From Corynebacterium ciconiae DSM 44920 (lineage in GTDB: Bacteria; Actinomycetota; Actinomycetes; Mycobacteriales; Mycobacteriaceae), in the NCBI RefSeq assembly GCF_030440575.1, contig NZ_CP047189.1, forward strand, positions 2,418,001 through 2,482,000: a stretch of DNA of 64,000 bases, given 5' to 3'. Position numbers and translations under genes: made by a program. The notes below the pieces were generated by a model. The model searched no databases. It worked only from the letters and a program-made list of their open reading frames with translations, and was not told the origin of the DNA. The number at the start of each line of letters is the position of its first letter. Position 1 is the stretch's first letter. This document shows, piece after piece, positions 18,785-26,964 of the stretch.

Positions 18785-20056
18785 TTAATTGGCCAGCTTC
18801 TCCACGGCAGCAAGCAGCACACAGGTGGCCACGCCATCCATGGCTACTTCCACCTCATTCAGCGGCGGCATCGAGGGCGCCAGACGGAGATTACGATCGT
18901 TAGGATCCTGCTTTAGCGGGAAGGTGGACCCAGCCGCGGTGAGCTTGATGCCGGCTTCCTTGGCCAGCTCCACCACGCGGGAGGCGGTGCCATCGACCAC
19001 ATCGAGCGAGATGAAGTAGCCGCCCTTCGGGGAAGTCCACGACGCAATGCCGAGGCCACCAAGGCGAGACTCGAGGATTTCTAGCACGCTGTGGAACTTC
19101 GGCGCGAGTGAGCTGGCGTGCTGACGCATTACCTCGCGCACCCCTTCGGCCGAGCCGAAGTAGCGGGCATGGGCCAACTGATTCACCTTGTTCGGCCCAA
19201 TGCCGCGGATTCCCGCATGGGAGGCATACCACTCAAGGTTCGCGGAAGAGGAGGCGAAAATAGCCACACCAGAGCCGGCGAAGGTCACCTTCGAGGTAGA
19301 GGTGAGATACCAGAACCGGTTGGGGTGTCCAGCCTTCTTCGCCATCTCGAGGACGTTGTAATTCTCTGGGAACTCATCAAATACGTGAACCGCGTAGGCG
19401 TTATCCCACATGATGCGGAAATCGGGGGCGGCGGTGTCCATCTCCGCGAGCTCGCGGCAGACATCCTCAGAGAAGGTCACACCGGTGGGGTTGGAGAACA
19501 CCGGCACGGCCCACAGGCCCTTCACGCTCGGATCCTTTACCAGCTCGCGAATAGCGTCCATGTCCGGGCCGTTGTCCAGCATCGGCACCGTAACCATCTC
19601 GAATCCGAAGTGCTCGGTGATGGAGAAGTGGCGGTCATAGCCAGGGACGATGCAGATCCAGCGCAGCTTCTCCTCCTGCGACCACGGACGCGGGGAGTCG
19701 CAGTTACCGAAGGTGTAGGTCCAGCTCATGATGTCGAAAGCGATATTGAGGCTGGAAGAGTCACCAGCACAGACCTGGGCGAGGTCGAGCCCGAGCAGCT
19801 CGGCGTAGATCTCTCGGATATCCACAATGCCGTTCAGGCCGCCATAGTTGCGCACATCCACCCCATCGGCGGTGCGGTACTCGCCCTTACCGGGCAGGGC
19901 CAGCAATTCATCCGCGAAGCTCAGCTGCTCAGCGGAGGGCTTACCGCGGGTCAGATCCAGCTGCAGGTCACGCTGGACGAGCTCCTCATAACGATTGCGC
20001 GCATCAGCAGCAATCTCCTCGAACTCTTGCTGATTCATATCCTTCAGTTCGGTCAT
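18785..20056 (-). CDS. aspT: Aspartate aminotransferase, corynebacterial AspT type
   Basis: 423 aa, cytosolic, PLP-dependent fold type I. The PLP lysine is in STSKVTFAG, the aspartate that holds the pyridine nitrogen is in MWDNAYAVHVF, and VFSNPTGVTF carries the conserved NPTG. The N-terminal block DLQLDLTRGKPSAEQL and RWICIVPGYDRHF match the unusual subgroup known from C. glutamicum AspT. It interconverts aspartate/2-oxoglutarate and oxaloacetate/glutamate. In C. glutamicum aspT precedes dnaZX. Here tRNA-Ser and SRP RNA follow instead, and then a minus-strand acyltransferase. Confidence 0.88.
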   Translation of the reverse strand: MTELKDMNQQEFEEIAADARNRYEELVQRDLQLDLTRGKPSAEQLSFADELLALPGKGEYRTADGVDVRNYGGLNGIVDIREIYAELLGLDLAQVCAGDSSSLNIAFDIMSWTYTFGNCDSPRPWSQEEKLRWICIVPGYDRHFSITEHFGFEMVTVPMLDNGPDMDAIRELVKDPSVKGLWAVPVFSNPTGVTFSEDVCRELAEMDTAAPDFRIMWDNAYAVHVFDEFPENYNVLEMAKKAGHPNRFWYLTSTSKVTFAGSGVAIFASSSANLEWYASHAGIRGIGPNKVNQLAHARYFGSAEGVREVMRQHASSLAPKFHSVLEILESRLGGLGIASWTSPKGGYFISLDVVDGTASRVVELAKEAGIKLTAAGSTFPLKQDPNDRNLRLAPSMPPLNEVEVAMDGVATCVLLAAVEKLAN

Positions 20057-20401
20057 GGTGCGACCCGCCTTTTCGTCACAGTCGTCGATGGTGGTGCCTG
20101 TCCCGCCCTCGTGGGCATCCAGGCGCGTTCGATTCCGTACCTACTCTACTGGCCATGCAGCCGTTTTCCTATGGCTCACTCAGATTGGTGAGCAACCGCC
20201 CCACATCCGCTGTCGCCCGAGGCCATAGGGACAAGCACCACCAAATGTTAGATTAGACACCCCCCTAAATTAACACGAAAGGGACATATGGCGGCTTCGT
20301 GTGAGATTAAAGAAGGCCTAATTTCACACGGATCCCACAGTGAGCGTCAATGGTGTGAGAATAATGCCCCCACGCCCGAGATCTACCAGCCTCCCAACAT
20401 A
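20057..20401. other. Non-coding region upstream of aspT with an 11-bp dyad
   Basis: Holds the likely aspT promoter (minus strand, TAGAGT near 20145). It also holds GTGTGAGATTA (20299-20309) facing TAATTTCACAC (20319-20329), matching in 10 of 11 pairs. On the plus strand a TTAGAT box, a GAAAGGGA ribosome site and ATG 20288 precede this dyad, but the frame runs into the tRNA-Ser terminator and gene, so I do not call a protein. Confidence 0.45.
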
Positions 20402-20402
20402 G

Positions 20403-20443
20403 AAAAATCTCCCGCATGCACCGAGAAATGGTACATGCGGGAG
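20403..20443 (-). terminator. Rho-independent terminator of tRNA-Ser
   Basis: On the minus strand CTCCCGCATGTACC (20443-20430) pairs with GGTGCATGCGGGAG (20422-20409) with one G-T pair, followed by ATTTTT (20408-20403). It lies 6 bases beyond the tRNA. Confidence 0.88.
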
Positions 20444-20449
20444 ATAATG

Positions 20450-20538
20450 TGGCGGAGGATGTGGGATTTGAACCCACGAGGGGCGTGAACCCCGCACGCG
20501 TTCCAGGCGTGTGACATAGGCCGCTAGTCGAATCCTCC
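20450..20538 (-). tRNA. tRNA-Ser (anticodon GGA)
   Basis: An 89-base class II tRNA with a 7-bp acceptor stem GGAGGAT/ATCCTCC, anticodon stem CACGC/GCGTG with loop CTGGAAC, a long variable arm CGGGGTTCACGCCCC and T-arm GTGGGTTCAAATCCCAC. Discriminator G and CCA are encoded. The GGA anticodon reads UCC and UCU. Confidence 0.97.
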
Positions 20539-20695
20539 ATGCCAAACACAAGCGCCATAGCGCCTCTGTTCGCTAGATACACTACACACACTCACTGCTA
20601 AAGCCAAAAACAGCCTCTTAGCTGGCAGCTCTGCAGTGCCCACCACCGCGGCCTGCGCCCCGTCGCGCCGCATCCGATCCTCGGCTGCCTACCTT

Positions 20696-20725
20696 TTGCG
20701 CAGGGCCTGTGGCTATTGCTAAGGT
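20696..20725 (+). promoter_or_regulatory. Promoter of the SRP RNA gene
   Basis: TTGCGC (20696-20701) and TAAGGT (20720-20725) with an 18-base spacer; the -10 box ends 6-7 bases before the predicted RNA 5' end. Confidence 0.65.
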
Positions 20726-20731
20726 GGATCA

Positions 20732-20824
20732 CGGATTCCACGCGGCGTCCATCTTGCGAACTCCCCCAGGGCAGGAATGCAGCAAGGGTCAGCGAGCTCT
20801 GACGGGTGCGTGGGATCCCTTTAT
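20732..20824 (+). ncRNA. ffs: Signal recognition particle RNA (4.5S type)
   Basis: The hairpin closes with GGATTCCACGC (20733-20743) against GCGTGGGATCC (20808-20818). The tip holds the conserved SRP domain IV elements: the asymmetric loop side GGGCAGGAATGCAGCAAGGG and the AACTCCCCC strand. A short T-rich end (CTTTATCGTTT) follows. The RNA binds Ffh to deliver nascent membrane proteins. The exact ends are inferred from pairing and the promoter. Confidence 0.92.
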
Positions 20825-20874
20825 CGTTTCTGGGCAGTTGTAGGCCCTTTCTCTCGATCTCCCCTAAGGGCAGG

Positions 20875-22785
20875 CTAGACACCGCACTCGCCGGGAATTG
20901 TCTTCTCATCATCGACCCATTGCTGTAAAGCATTCTCAATAGCGGCTATATAGGCGAGCGCACCCTGCGGGACAGGGTGGATGAGATCCTCACGCAGCAG
21001 CTCCGGATGATCCCGCACCGCATGGCACCAATCGGCCACGTACACATTCTCATGCGTCGCAGCTGCGTCCAGCACTTCCTGCTCCGCCTCAGCCATGTAC
21101 CAGCGATCCCCATAGGGCAGCACCAACACAACCACACGATCAGGGCCAATGCTGCGAAGTAGATCCTCCATGAGCCCTTCATAGGCCCCACTCGCCGCAC
21201 CATTCGTGCCGAAGCTCAGCACGACGAAGGGATCGAGGGTGCCTTCGCCGTCCATCCGTTGCACCACCTCGAGGGCTTCCTTGTAGTGCGAAGACACCGA
21301 GGCGCTGACATAAATGCCAGGAAATTCCTCGGCCAGCGCCTCGGAGGAGGCAAGCATCACGGAATCGCCGATGGCACTGATACGATCCCCCGCCGGCATC
21401 ACTCGGTTCTCGTTGTGGAGCTCATCGGCCTGCTCGGCTTCGCGTTGCTGAGCGGCAAGCACGGCGAGGTCTCGTTCGAGCTGGGTCTGCGAGGGACTGG
21501 TGGCTAGGGCAAAAGCGGTGGTGCAGGCGGTGAGCGCCACGACTGCACCTGCCGCTTCCTTGCGCCGCAGACGCTTCTTTTCAATCACCGCGTTGGCGCT
21601 ACGCGTGTACCAGAGCGCGCCGATAACCGCCCTGTAGCCATGGCGACGAATCGGCGTTTCGATGTAGGCGAACGACCACGCCGACAACGGCAGTGACACC
21701 AGCGAGGCGATCAGCCCCACCACAATCGGATGGCGCCCATCTCCCACAGCGCGACCAAGTTGAGTACACAGCACCACCACCGGCCAATGCCACAGATAAA
21801 GAGAAAAAGACACCCGGCCGAGCCAGCGCATCGGAGCCCGGTCAAAGATGCGCGGCACCGGCCCAGCACCCACCACCACGGCCCACACCAGCACAGCGCT
21901 GCTTATCGACGCCACGAGCAAGCCACCGCGGTAGGTAATCGGCGCAGTATCGGCCATGCTCAGCAGCAGCACCCCCAGCACCGCCAAGGCCACCACAGCG
22001 CCACGGCCTAGCCAGCGGCGCATGGTCGGGGTGTAGTGTTCAGTCGGCCACGAGTCGGCCCGACTATCGCCGCGACGGCTTGTGAGCACCACGGCTGCAG
22101 CAGCGCCGATGAGAAGACCATACGCATGGGTGTCCGTGCCGTAATACACGCGCGTGGGATCCACCTCGGGATCGTAGGAGTGGACCATCCACGCGAAAGA
22201 CGCTGCTGCGAGCACCACCAGCACTGCTGCCACACGCCGGACCCGTAGGCGTGTCCGCGTCAGGGCTACAAATAACAGTGGAAACAGCAAATAAAACTGC
22301 TCCTCCACCGCCAGCGACCAGTAGTGGGCGAACACCTGCACGCCACTGTCAGCGAAATACGATTGGGCCCCTGCGATCTGCACCCAGTTATTGACGAAGA
22401 AGAGCGTGCCAAAGAACTGGGAGCGCAAGCCCACCGAAGGATCTCCCCCGACCACACCAGCTAGGGCTGTCACCACCACCAACACCACGATCGCAGCGGG
22501 AAATATCCGGCGGATGCGGCGCAGCCAAAAATCCTTCAGGTCAACGCGCCCAGTTACCGCGCGTTCCCGCACAAGCAAGGAGGTAATGAGAAACCCCGAC
22601 AGCACAAAGAAGATATCCACTCCAAGATACCCGCCAGGCAGCAGACCTCCGAAGAAGTGGTACAGCACCACGGAACCCACAGCGAGCCCGCGAAGACCAT
22701 CAATGGCGCCCACCTTGCGTACCGTGAATGCGTGTCGTGACGGCGAGGTAGCGCCGGCCGCGCGCACGGTGGAGGAGGAAGACAT
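20875..22785 (-). CDS. Acyltransferase-3/SGNH O-acetyltransferase (OatA-like)
   Basis: 636 aa. Residues 20-380 are an acyltransferase-3 membrane domain with about ten helices, including DGLRGLAVGSVVLYHFF with the conserved His and LGVDIFFVLSGFLIT, plus WSLAVEEQFYL. After a basic linker and one more helix comes an SGNH esterase domain outside the cell: GDSVMLASS (nucleophile Ser) and DLIHPVPQG with the Asp-His pair. OatA-type proteins move acetyl groups across the membrane onto peptidoglycan or other wall glycans; the acceptor here is unknown. Start: ATG 22785 has AGAGAGG five bases upstream, so the GTG two codons earlier is disfavoured. Residues around 21901-21913 are encoded by an iterated 13-mer and use a rare ATA codon. 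Confidence 0.9.
   Translation of the reverse strand: MSSSSTVRAAGATSPSRHAFTVRKVGAIDGLRGLAVGSVVLYHFFGGLLPGGYLGVDIFFVLSGFLITSLLVRERAVTGRVDLKDFWLRRIRRIFPAAIVVLVVVTALAGVVGGDPSVGLRSQFFGTLFFVNNWVQIAGAQSYFADSGVQVFAHYWSLAVEEQFYLLFPLLFVALTRTRLRVRRVAAVLVVLAAASFAWMVHSYDPEVDPTRVYYGTDTHAYGLLIGAAAAVVLTSRRGDSRADSWPTEHYTPTMRRWLGRGAVVALAVLGVLLLSMADTAPITYRGGLLVASISSAVLVWAVVVGAGPVPRIFDRAPMRWLGRVSFSLYLWHWPVVVLCTQLGRAVGDGRHPIVVGLIASLVSLPLSAWSFAYIETPIRRHGYRAVIGALWYTRSANAVIEKKRLRRKEAAGAVVALTACTTAFALATSPSQTQLERDLAVLAAQQREAEQADELHNENRVMPAGDRISAIGDSVMLASSEALAEEFPGIYVSASVSSHYKEALEVVQRMDGEGTLDPFVVLSFGTNGAASGAYEGLMEDLLRSIGPDRVVVLVLPYGDRWYMAEAEQEVLDAAATHENVYVADWCHAVRDHPELLREDLIHPVPQGALAYIAAIENALQQWVDDEKTIPGECGV
21901..21913 (-). 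repeat. Iterated 13-mer inside the acyltransferase gene
   Basis: Read on the coding strand as gcG-TCG-ATA-AGC, encoding Ala-Ser-Ile-Ser. Use of ATA, a rare Ile codon in a GC-rich genome, suggests the DNA word itself is being kept. Confidence 0.75.
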
Positions 22786-22836
22786 GGGCACCTCTCTGGG
22801 CTGGAGGAAAAGGTGGGGTGCTCCAGAGTGTAGCGC

Positions 22837-23676
22837 CTAGGTGCTTTGGGCCACCGCCATGAACGTAGTTACCGCCGCATCGAGCTGCTCTTCGCTGAGC
22901 AATCCCGTGGCGGTATTTCTTTGCGAAGGGTGATAACACCCCACCACGCGCACCTCGCCCCACTCGGCACGCACAGTGGCGGTGGTGTTGTGGCCAAAGC
23001 GGGGCCGCGGAGACACTCCCTCCCAGCCGAGCCGGCGACCAATCTGAAACACACTATCCCAACCAATGCGGCCCAAAGCGAGGATCGCTACCGGCTGAAG
23101 CAACTCCATCTCCCGCACGCTCCACGCGCGGCAGGTGTGCTTCTCTTCGGCATGAGGGGCGTTGCCAGGTGGGGCACAATGCACGGCGGGAATAATGCGC
23201 GCACCCGAGAGTTGAAGACCATCTCCTGCGGCCACGCTCTCCGGCTGGTTACACGCCCCTGCCTTAAACAGGGCGCGATACAGCCACTCGCCCGCGGGAT
23301 CGCCAGCAAAGTTGCGGCCGGTCCGATTGCTGCCATGTGCAGAAGGTGCCAACCCCACGATCACCCGCCGCGCCGTGGTAGATCCGAAGCTGGGCACCGG
23401 CCGTGACCAATACGGCTGATCCCGAAAGGCGGCACGCTTCGTGCGTGCCACATGTGCGCGCCACTCCACCAGCCGAGGGCACGCAGCACACACCGACACC
23501 ACCGCCTGAAGCTGCTGCACCGTCTCTGCCGACGCGGCTAGCTGGGCGCAGTGATTTGCAGAATGGGCCACGGGGGTGGCGGCGGTAGCAGGATCCTCCG
23601 GCCACCCGGTGCCCGGCGGCACGGGAGAGCTAAAGCATTGACCGGTGATCGGGTGCGGCGCAGGTGTGTCCGACAC
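22837..23676 (-). CDS. udgB: Type 5 uracil-DNA glycosylase (UdgB)
   Basis: 279 aa. The family 5 motifs are clear: GLAPSAHGSNRTGRNFAGDPAGEWLYRAL and HPSQRNTATG. Cysteines that should hold a 4Fe-4S cluster occur in CAACPRL, AVHCAPP and HTCRAW. Family 5 enzymes remove uracil and some oxidised or deaminated bases, acting without the polar residue used by family 1. A GTG start at 23676 is used. The gene follows the FAD-dependent oxidoreductase by seven bases, so they are probably co-transcribed. Confidence 0.9.
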   Translation of the reverse strand: MSDTPAPHPITGQCFSSPVPPGTGWPEDPATAATPVAHSANHCAQLAASAETVQQLQAVVSVCAACPRLVEWRAHVARTKRAAFRDQPYWSRPVPSFGSTTARRVIVGLAPSAHGSNRTGRNFAGDPAGEWLYRALFKAGACNQPESVAAGDGLQLSGARIIPAVHCAPPGNAPHAEEKHTCRAWSVREMELLQPVAILALGRIGWDSVFQIGRRLGWEGVSPRPRFGHNTTATVRAEWGEVRVVGCYHPSQRNTATGLLSEEQLDAAVTTFMAVAQST

Positions 23677-23683
23677 AGCCGAC

Positions 23684-24904
23684 CTAGCTTGGCTGCTGCG
23701 CTAGGAGCATGTCCCGCACGATCTCCGCAGCGGCCTGCCCAGAGGCTATAGCGCCATCAGTGGAGGCATTGCCAAAGTTGTCGCCGCAGGCGACTACTCG
23801 TTCGTGCCGCACCGCCTTCGGGCCACTGGGGTCACCAGGGGCCACGGCCGGCAAGGTATTGGGCACATCATGCGTGGCCAAGCACCGCCACGTCGACGTA
23901 TCCACCCCATAGATGTCAGCCAGCTGGCGACGGGTCTCCTCCTCGCTGGGCTCCTCGCTATCGCTGAGTGTCAGAGCAGCAACGAGGTGCTGGCCAGCTG
24001 GGGCGTACTCGGGGGCGATATGACTGATGACGCAGGTGGTAGTCACCGGCCCGCACTCACCAGAGTCGCCGCGGCCGTCGATGTGCACCGCCGCAGTGTC
24101 GCTGGGCGCCTGATCTGCGGCGAACCAGAAGGTGCGCGTGCCATGCATCGCGGGAGCCTCTCCACCCTTAAGCTCCGCGGAAGCCTCAAGGCCGGCGGCA
24201 AGAACAATACTGCGGGCACGCAACTCCTTCTCCCCTACCCACACAGAGGCCGTGGCGGCATCGATTCGGCTCACCGGCTGATTCAGCCGCACATCCAATC
24301 CCTCGGCCATGATCCGCGGCAGGGTGCGCATGCCGCCAGTGGGCACACCGGGAGTTCCGGCCATAAACATCGATAGCAGCCAAGCGGTGTGACGGAAGGA
24401 TGTACTGCCGTCGCGTTCTGCTACCACCCCGGCGAGGAAGGGGTCGAGAACGTGGCGTCGTAAAGCGCCAGTAAAACCAGCCTTGTCGCAGGCCTCGGCT
24501 CGGCTGGTGTCCGCGCCGGGAAGCTCCTTGAGCAGGCGCAGCGCGGCCACATCCTCTTTAGACACCAGCCCAGAGCGGAGCATGCCGGGCAGTGCTTGTG
24601 GCCGGCGCGTGGGATCGACGAGCTCGACTAGGTCGGTATCGGTGCGTACTCGCAGTGCTCGGGGGAAAGAACGCATACCCAGGCGGGTGATATCGATGCT
24701 GGAGCGCAGATGCCGATACGCCGGATTAAGGATCTGAAAACCACGATCCAGCACGAATCCGTCCACCTCCTCGCTGGCGATCCTCCCACCCACACGATCA
24801 CGGGCTTCGAGGACAACGACACTCACACCGTGTTCCTGCAGGGCGCGGGCCGCAGCTAGACCTGCCACACCGGCACCAATAACAATGACATCGGAGGTAG
24901 ACAT
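23684..24904 (-). CDS. FAD-dependent amine-oxidase-like oxidoreductase
   Basis: 406 aa, cytosolic. The N-terminal dinucleotide fold VIGAGVAGLAAARAL ends with EARDRVGGRI, the arginine-glycine motif of the amine oxidase/phytoene desaturase superfamily. The C-terminus holds VACGDNFGNASTDGAIASGQAAA, which closes the FAD site. The sequence is nearer to bacterial FAD oxidoreductases of unknown substrate than to known monoamine oxidases. AAGGAG lies 11 bases before the ATG. Confidence 0.82.
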   Translation of the reverse strand: MSTSDVIVIGAGVAGLAAARALQEHGVSVVVLEARDRVGGRIASEEVDGFVLDRGFQILNPAYRHLRSSIDITRLGMRSFPRALRVRTDTDLVELVDPTRRPQALPGMLRSGLVSKEDVAALRLLKELPGADTSRAEACDKAGFTGALRRHVLDPFLAGVVAERDGSTSFRHTAWLLSMFMAGTPGVPTGGMRTLPRIMAEGLDVRLNQPVSRIDAATASVWVGEKELRARSIVLAAGLEASAELKGGEAPAMHGTRTFWFAADQAPSDTAAVHIDGRGDSGECGPVTTTCVISHIAPEYAPAGQHLVAALTLSDSEEPSEEETRRQLADIYGVDTSTWRCLATHDVPNTLPAVAPGDPSGPKAVRHERVVACGDNFGNASTDGAIASGQAAAEIVRDMLLAQQPS

Positions 24905-24951
24905 AAACGATGTGCTCCTTCGGGATCTGAAGCTTCGAGAAAGGTGACGTG

Positions 24952-25467
24952 TTAAAGCTCGACGGTGCCGCTATCGCCCGTGGGACGTTGATCAGACACG
25001 ATGCCCGAGATCATGCGCACCATCAAGGATGGGCGCGAGGGGCTATCCCAGTATTGAGCGGACTCGCCGCGGACGATGAGGAGCACCTTGTTGGTGTTAT
25101 CAGGAGTTTCATCCTTCTCCGAGAAGGCATCCGTGCCTGGCCCCCACAGCTCAGCAAGCGTGTCTGCGTCCTCGGAGATCTCACCCACGCCCGCAACCGA
25201 GACGAACGACATGTCATCGTTAAAAGCTAGATTCACTTGCGCCCCATCAGCCTGCTGGGCGGTATCGCCATCCTTGGGCACGATGAACACAATGTCGCCG
25301 TTATCGCGCACCTCCTGAACCGTCATGGGTCGCGAAACCAGAGCACCCGCACTATCGGCGGTGGTGACCATGGCGAAGCGCGCCGAGCGGATCAGATCGC
25401 GCACTGTCTGGCGCTGCTCTTCAGCGCGCTCCGAGGACTGGGACTGGGTTTGTTCTGTAGCACTCAT
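24952..25467 (-). CDS. Pyridoxamine-5'-phosphate-oxidase-like (general stress protein 26) protein
   Basis: 171 aa. The split-barrel flavin-binding domain spans about residues 20-150: ARFAMVTTADSAGALVSRPM, DIVFIVPKDG, VNLAFNDD, then the ELWGPG block and NKVLLIVRGESAQYWDSPS. This order is that of the GSP26/PPOX subgroup, which binds FMN or F420 and is often stress-induced. The specific reaction is unknown. A TAGGAT box (25474-25479) ends six bases before the ATG, indicating leaderless mRNA. Confidence 0.83.
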   Translation of the reverse strand: MSATEQTQSQSSERAEEQRQTVRDLIRSARFAMVTTADSAGALVSRPMTVQEVRDNGDIVFIVPKDGDTAQQADGAQVNLAFNDDMSFVSVAGVGEISEDADTLAELWGPGTDAFSEKDETPDNTNKVLLIVRGESAQYWDSPSRPSLMVRMISGIVSDQRPTGDSGTVEL

Positions 25468-25541
25468 AGGGCCATCCTAGGCGGATGCTCGCCCCGCCGG
25501 CATCGCCGGAGATGCGCGCATGAGCTCTCATCAACGATTGC

Positions 25542-25745
25542 TCAACGCGAAGCTTTCAGCAGAGTGGTGCAATCACCTTCAACGAGCAGGGCCTCGCGGT
25601 TCGTCAGAGTACGCAGCTGAGCATCCGAGTTGTTATCCACAATATGTTGCGCAGCCTGCGCGAACGGCTCCTCGCCGTCATGCGGAACCACAAGCGCAAC
25701 GATGAATAAGCTACTGACCCCACGGCTCCGCGAGTGTTCGCATGC
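25542..25745 (-). pseudogene. Possible remnant of a small gene (no start codon)
   Basis: A 67-codon stop-free frame that reads like real protein at its end (LFIVALVVPHDGEEPFAQAAQ, then a TLTNREALLVEGD segment) and stops at 25542-25544. It has no ATG near its beginning, is closed upstream by TAG at 25746-25748, and no ribosome site is visible. The family is not recognised. It could be the 3' part of a gene whose beginning has been lost, or chance. Confidence 0.35.
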
Positions 25746-25749
25746 CTAG

Positions 25750-26451
25750 TTATTGGGAGCGGAGCTGAGCATCAAGTGCACCGAGCGCACTGCGCACACA
25801 CGCAATCTTGAGCCCACCGCTGACCAGCGGCCACAGGAAAGGTGCAGCAGCACCCGCCGGCTGCTTCCGCTGGGGATCTACTGCCGCCCAATATGCGGCG
25901 TGCAACGCCATCAGAGCCATCGCCTGCACTCCACATAGCTCCGCACGGGAGGCCACCGACAGTGCTTCCGGAGACTCGCTGCCACGATGCTTGACGGATC
26001 CAACACGCCGGGCAAGCTGGGGCAGCATCGCCACCACGCCGGCTATTGCCGCCGGAAGCGCCGCCGCCACAGCACCTGGAGCCCACTTTTTCGGCCGACC
26101 AGTCAACGACCAACTGACAGGCGCGGTGTCTTGCCGCGCCACGGCTACTGCCCCAGCTGCCACTGCAGCGCCACCAATCCACGGCCCCAGCTGCAGCACT
26201 CGCCGCAAGCTCTGAGGGATATGCGCTGCAAGATCGGGCAGGGAATCATCGGCACGAATCCAGCCCGCTTTCACTGCAACGGCCCCAAGGTTAAGATCCC
26301 AACCGAGCCCCAGGGTGCGAGGCACAAACAAACTCGGATTCTCTGGCTCGAAACTATCGAGCACCGCATCCTGGTCACCTTGCCAGAGTGAAGACACCGG
26401 CAGACCGAACATATGTCGCTGGCCATTGTCATCATAAGTGCACCACTTCAT
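25750..26451 (-). CDS. DUF5808-type membrane protein
   Basis: 233 aa. Near residues 35-57 is PENPSLFVPRTLGLGWDLNLG, which matches the DUF5808 signature (a D/N-P-x-LFVP-x-GxGWxxN pattern). Behind it come two or three weakly hydrophobic segments (about 92-107, 128-145) and Ala-rich helices. DUF5808 proteins are typically encoded next to a PadR-like regulator, as here, where the PadR gene ends 9 bases upstream. The role is unknown; regulation of the pair by PadR is likely. Confidence 0.7.
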   Translation of the reverse strand: MKWCTYDDNGQRHMFGLPVSSLWQGDQDAVLDSFEPENPSLFVPRTLGLGWDLNLGAVAVKAGWIRADDSLPDLAAHIPQSLRRVLQLGPWIGGAAVAAGAVAVARQDTAPVSWSLTGRPKKWAPGAVAAALPAAIAGVVAMLPQLARRVGSVKHRGSESPEALSVASRAELCGVQAMALMALHAAYWAAVDPQRKQPAGAAAPFLWPLVSGGLKIACVRSALGALDAQLRSQ

Positions 26452-26460
26452 AAGTTTCTC

Positions 26461-26781
26461 TCAGTCCTTTCCTGTCACTATCGCCACTGCCTGCGCAAGC
26501 AGCTCCCATTCCTCCGAGAGCCCCGTGAGGCGCTTCCGCCCAGCGGTAGTGAGTTTGTATATTTTGCGAGGTGGCCCGACAGGAGATTCCTCCCACGCTG
26601 TAGCCACCAACGCAGTTTTGCGGAGACGAGCGAGAAGCGGATAGATCGTGCCGGAAGAGACCTCCAATCCCGCCTCATCACGAAGCCGCTCAAGAACCTC
26701 ACCGCCATACGATGGCTTCGCCTCAAGAAGACCGAGGACAACCAACTCGATCGCCCCCTTACGCAGCTGTGACTCTGCCAC
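26461..26781 (-). CDS. PadR family transcriptional regulator
   Basis: 106 aa. A PadR winged helix: LRKGAIELVVLGLLEAKPSYGGEVLERLR, then the recognition region SSGTIYPLLARLRKTALV and the wing PRKIYKLTTAGRKRL, with a short C-terminal dimerisation helix. GTG 26781 is chosen because AAGGAG lies six bases upstream; the earlier in-frame GTG 26799 has no such site. A palindrome lies just upstream (26800-26820). It is the first gene of a two-gene unit with the DUF5808 protein. Confidence 0.87.
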   Translation of the reverse strand: MAESQLRKGAIELVVLGLLEAKPSYGGEVLERLRDEAGLEVSSGTIYPLLARLRKTALVATAWEESPVGPPRKIYKLTTAGRKRLTGLSEEWELLAQAVAIVTGKD

Positions 26782-26799
26782 GACCACTCCTTGCTTCAC

Positions 26800-26820
26800 C
26801 TAGTATCTTGCTATACATAG
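26800..26820. promoter_or_regulatory. Putative PadR operator
   Basis: CTAGTAT (26800-26806) and ATACATAG (26813-26820) form a near-perfect dyad around CTTGCT, directly in front of the padR-like gene, AT-rich within a GC-rich genome. PadR proteins bind such spaced dyads and repress their own operon. Confidence 0.5.
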
Positions 26821-26964
26821 TAGCACCGCAGTATATTCATGCAACCAGCACGCAGTAGCCGTCCTGAGACCGCAAGGTATCCACGGCCGAGCCACGTGAA
26901 TACCTTGCAGCACCAACGCGCTATACCGCCCCGCCGATGGACTTAATTAAGTCTCTAAAAACGG

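Noticed and set aside
20288..20488. 66-codon frame with a good ribosome site
   Set aside because: It runs antisense through the tRNA-Ser terminator and into the tRNA; kept only as a non-coding curiosity.
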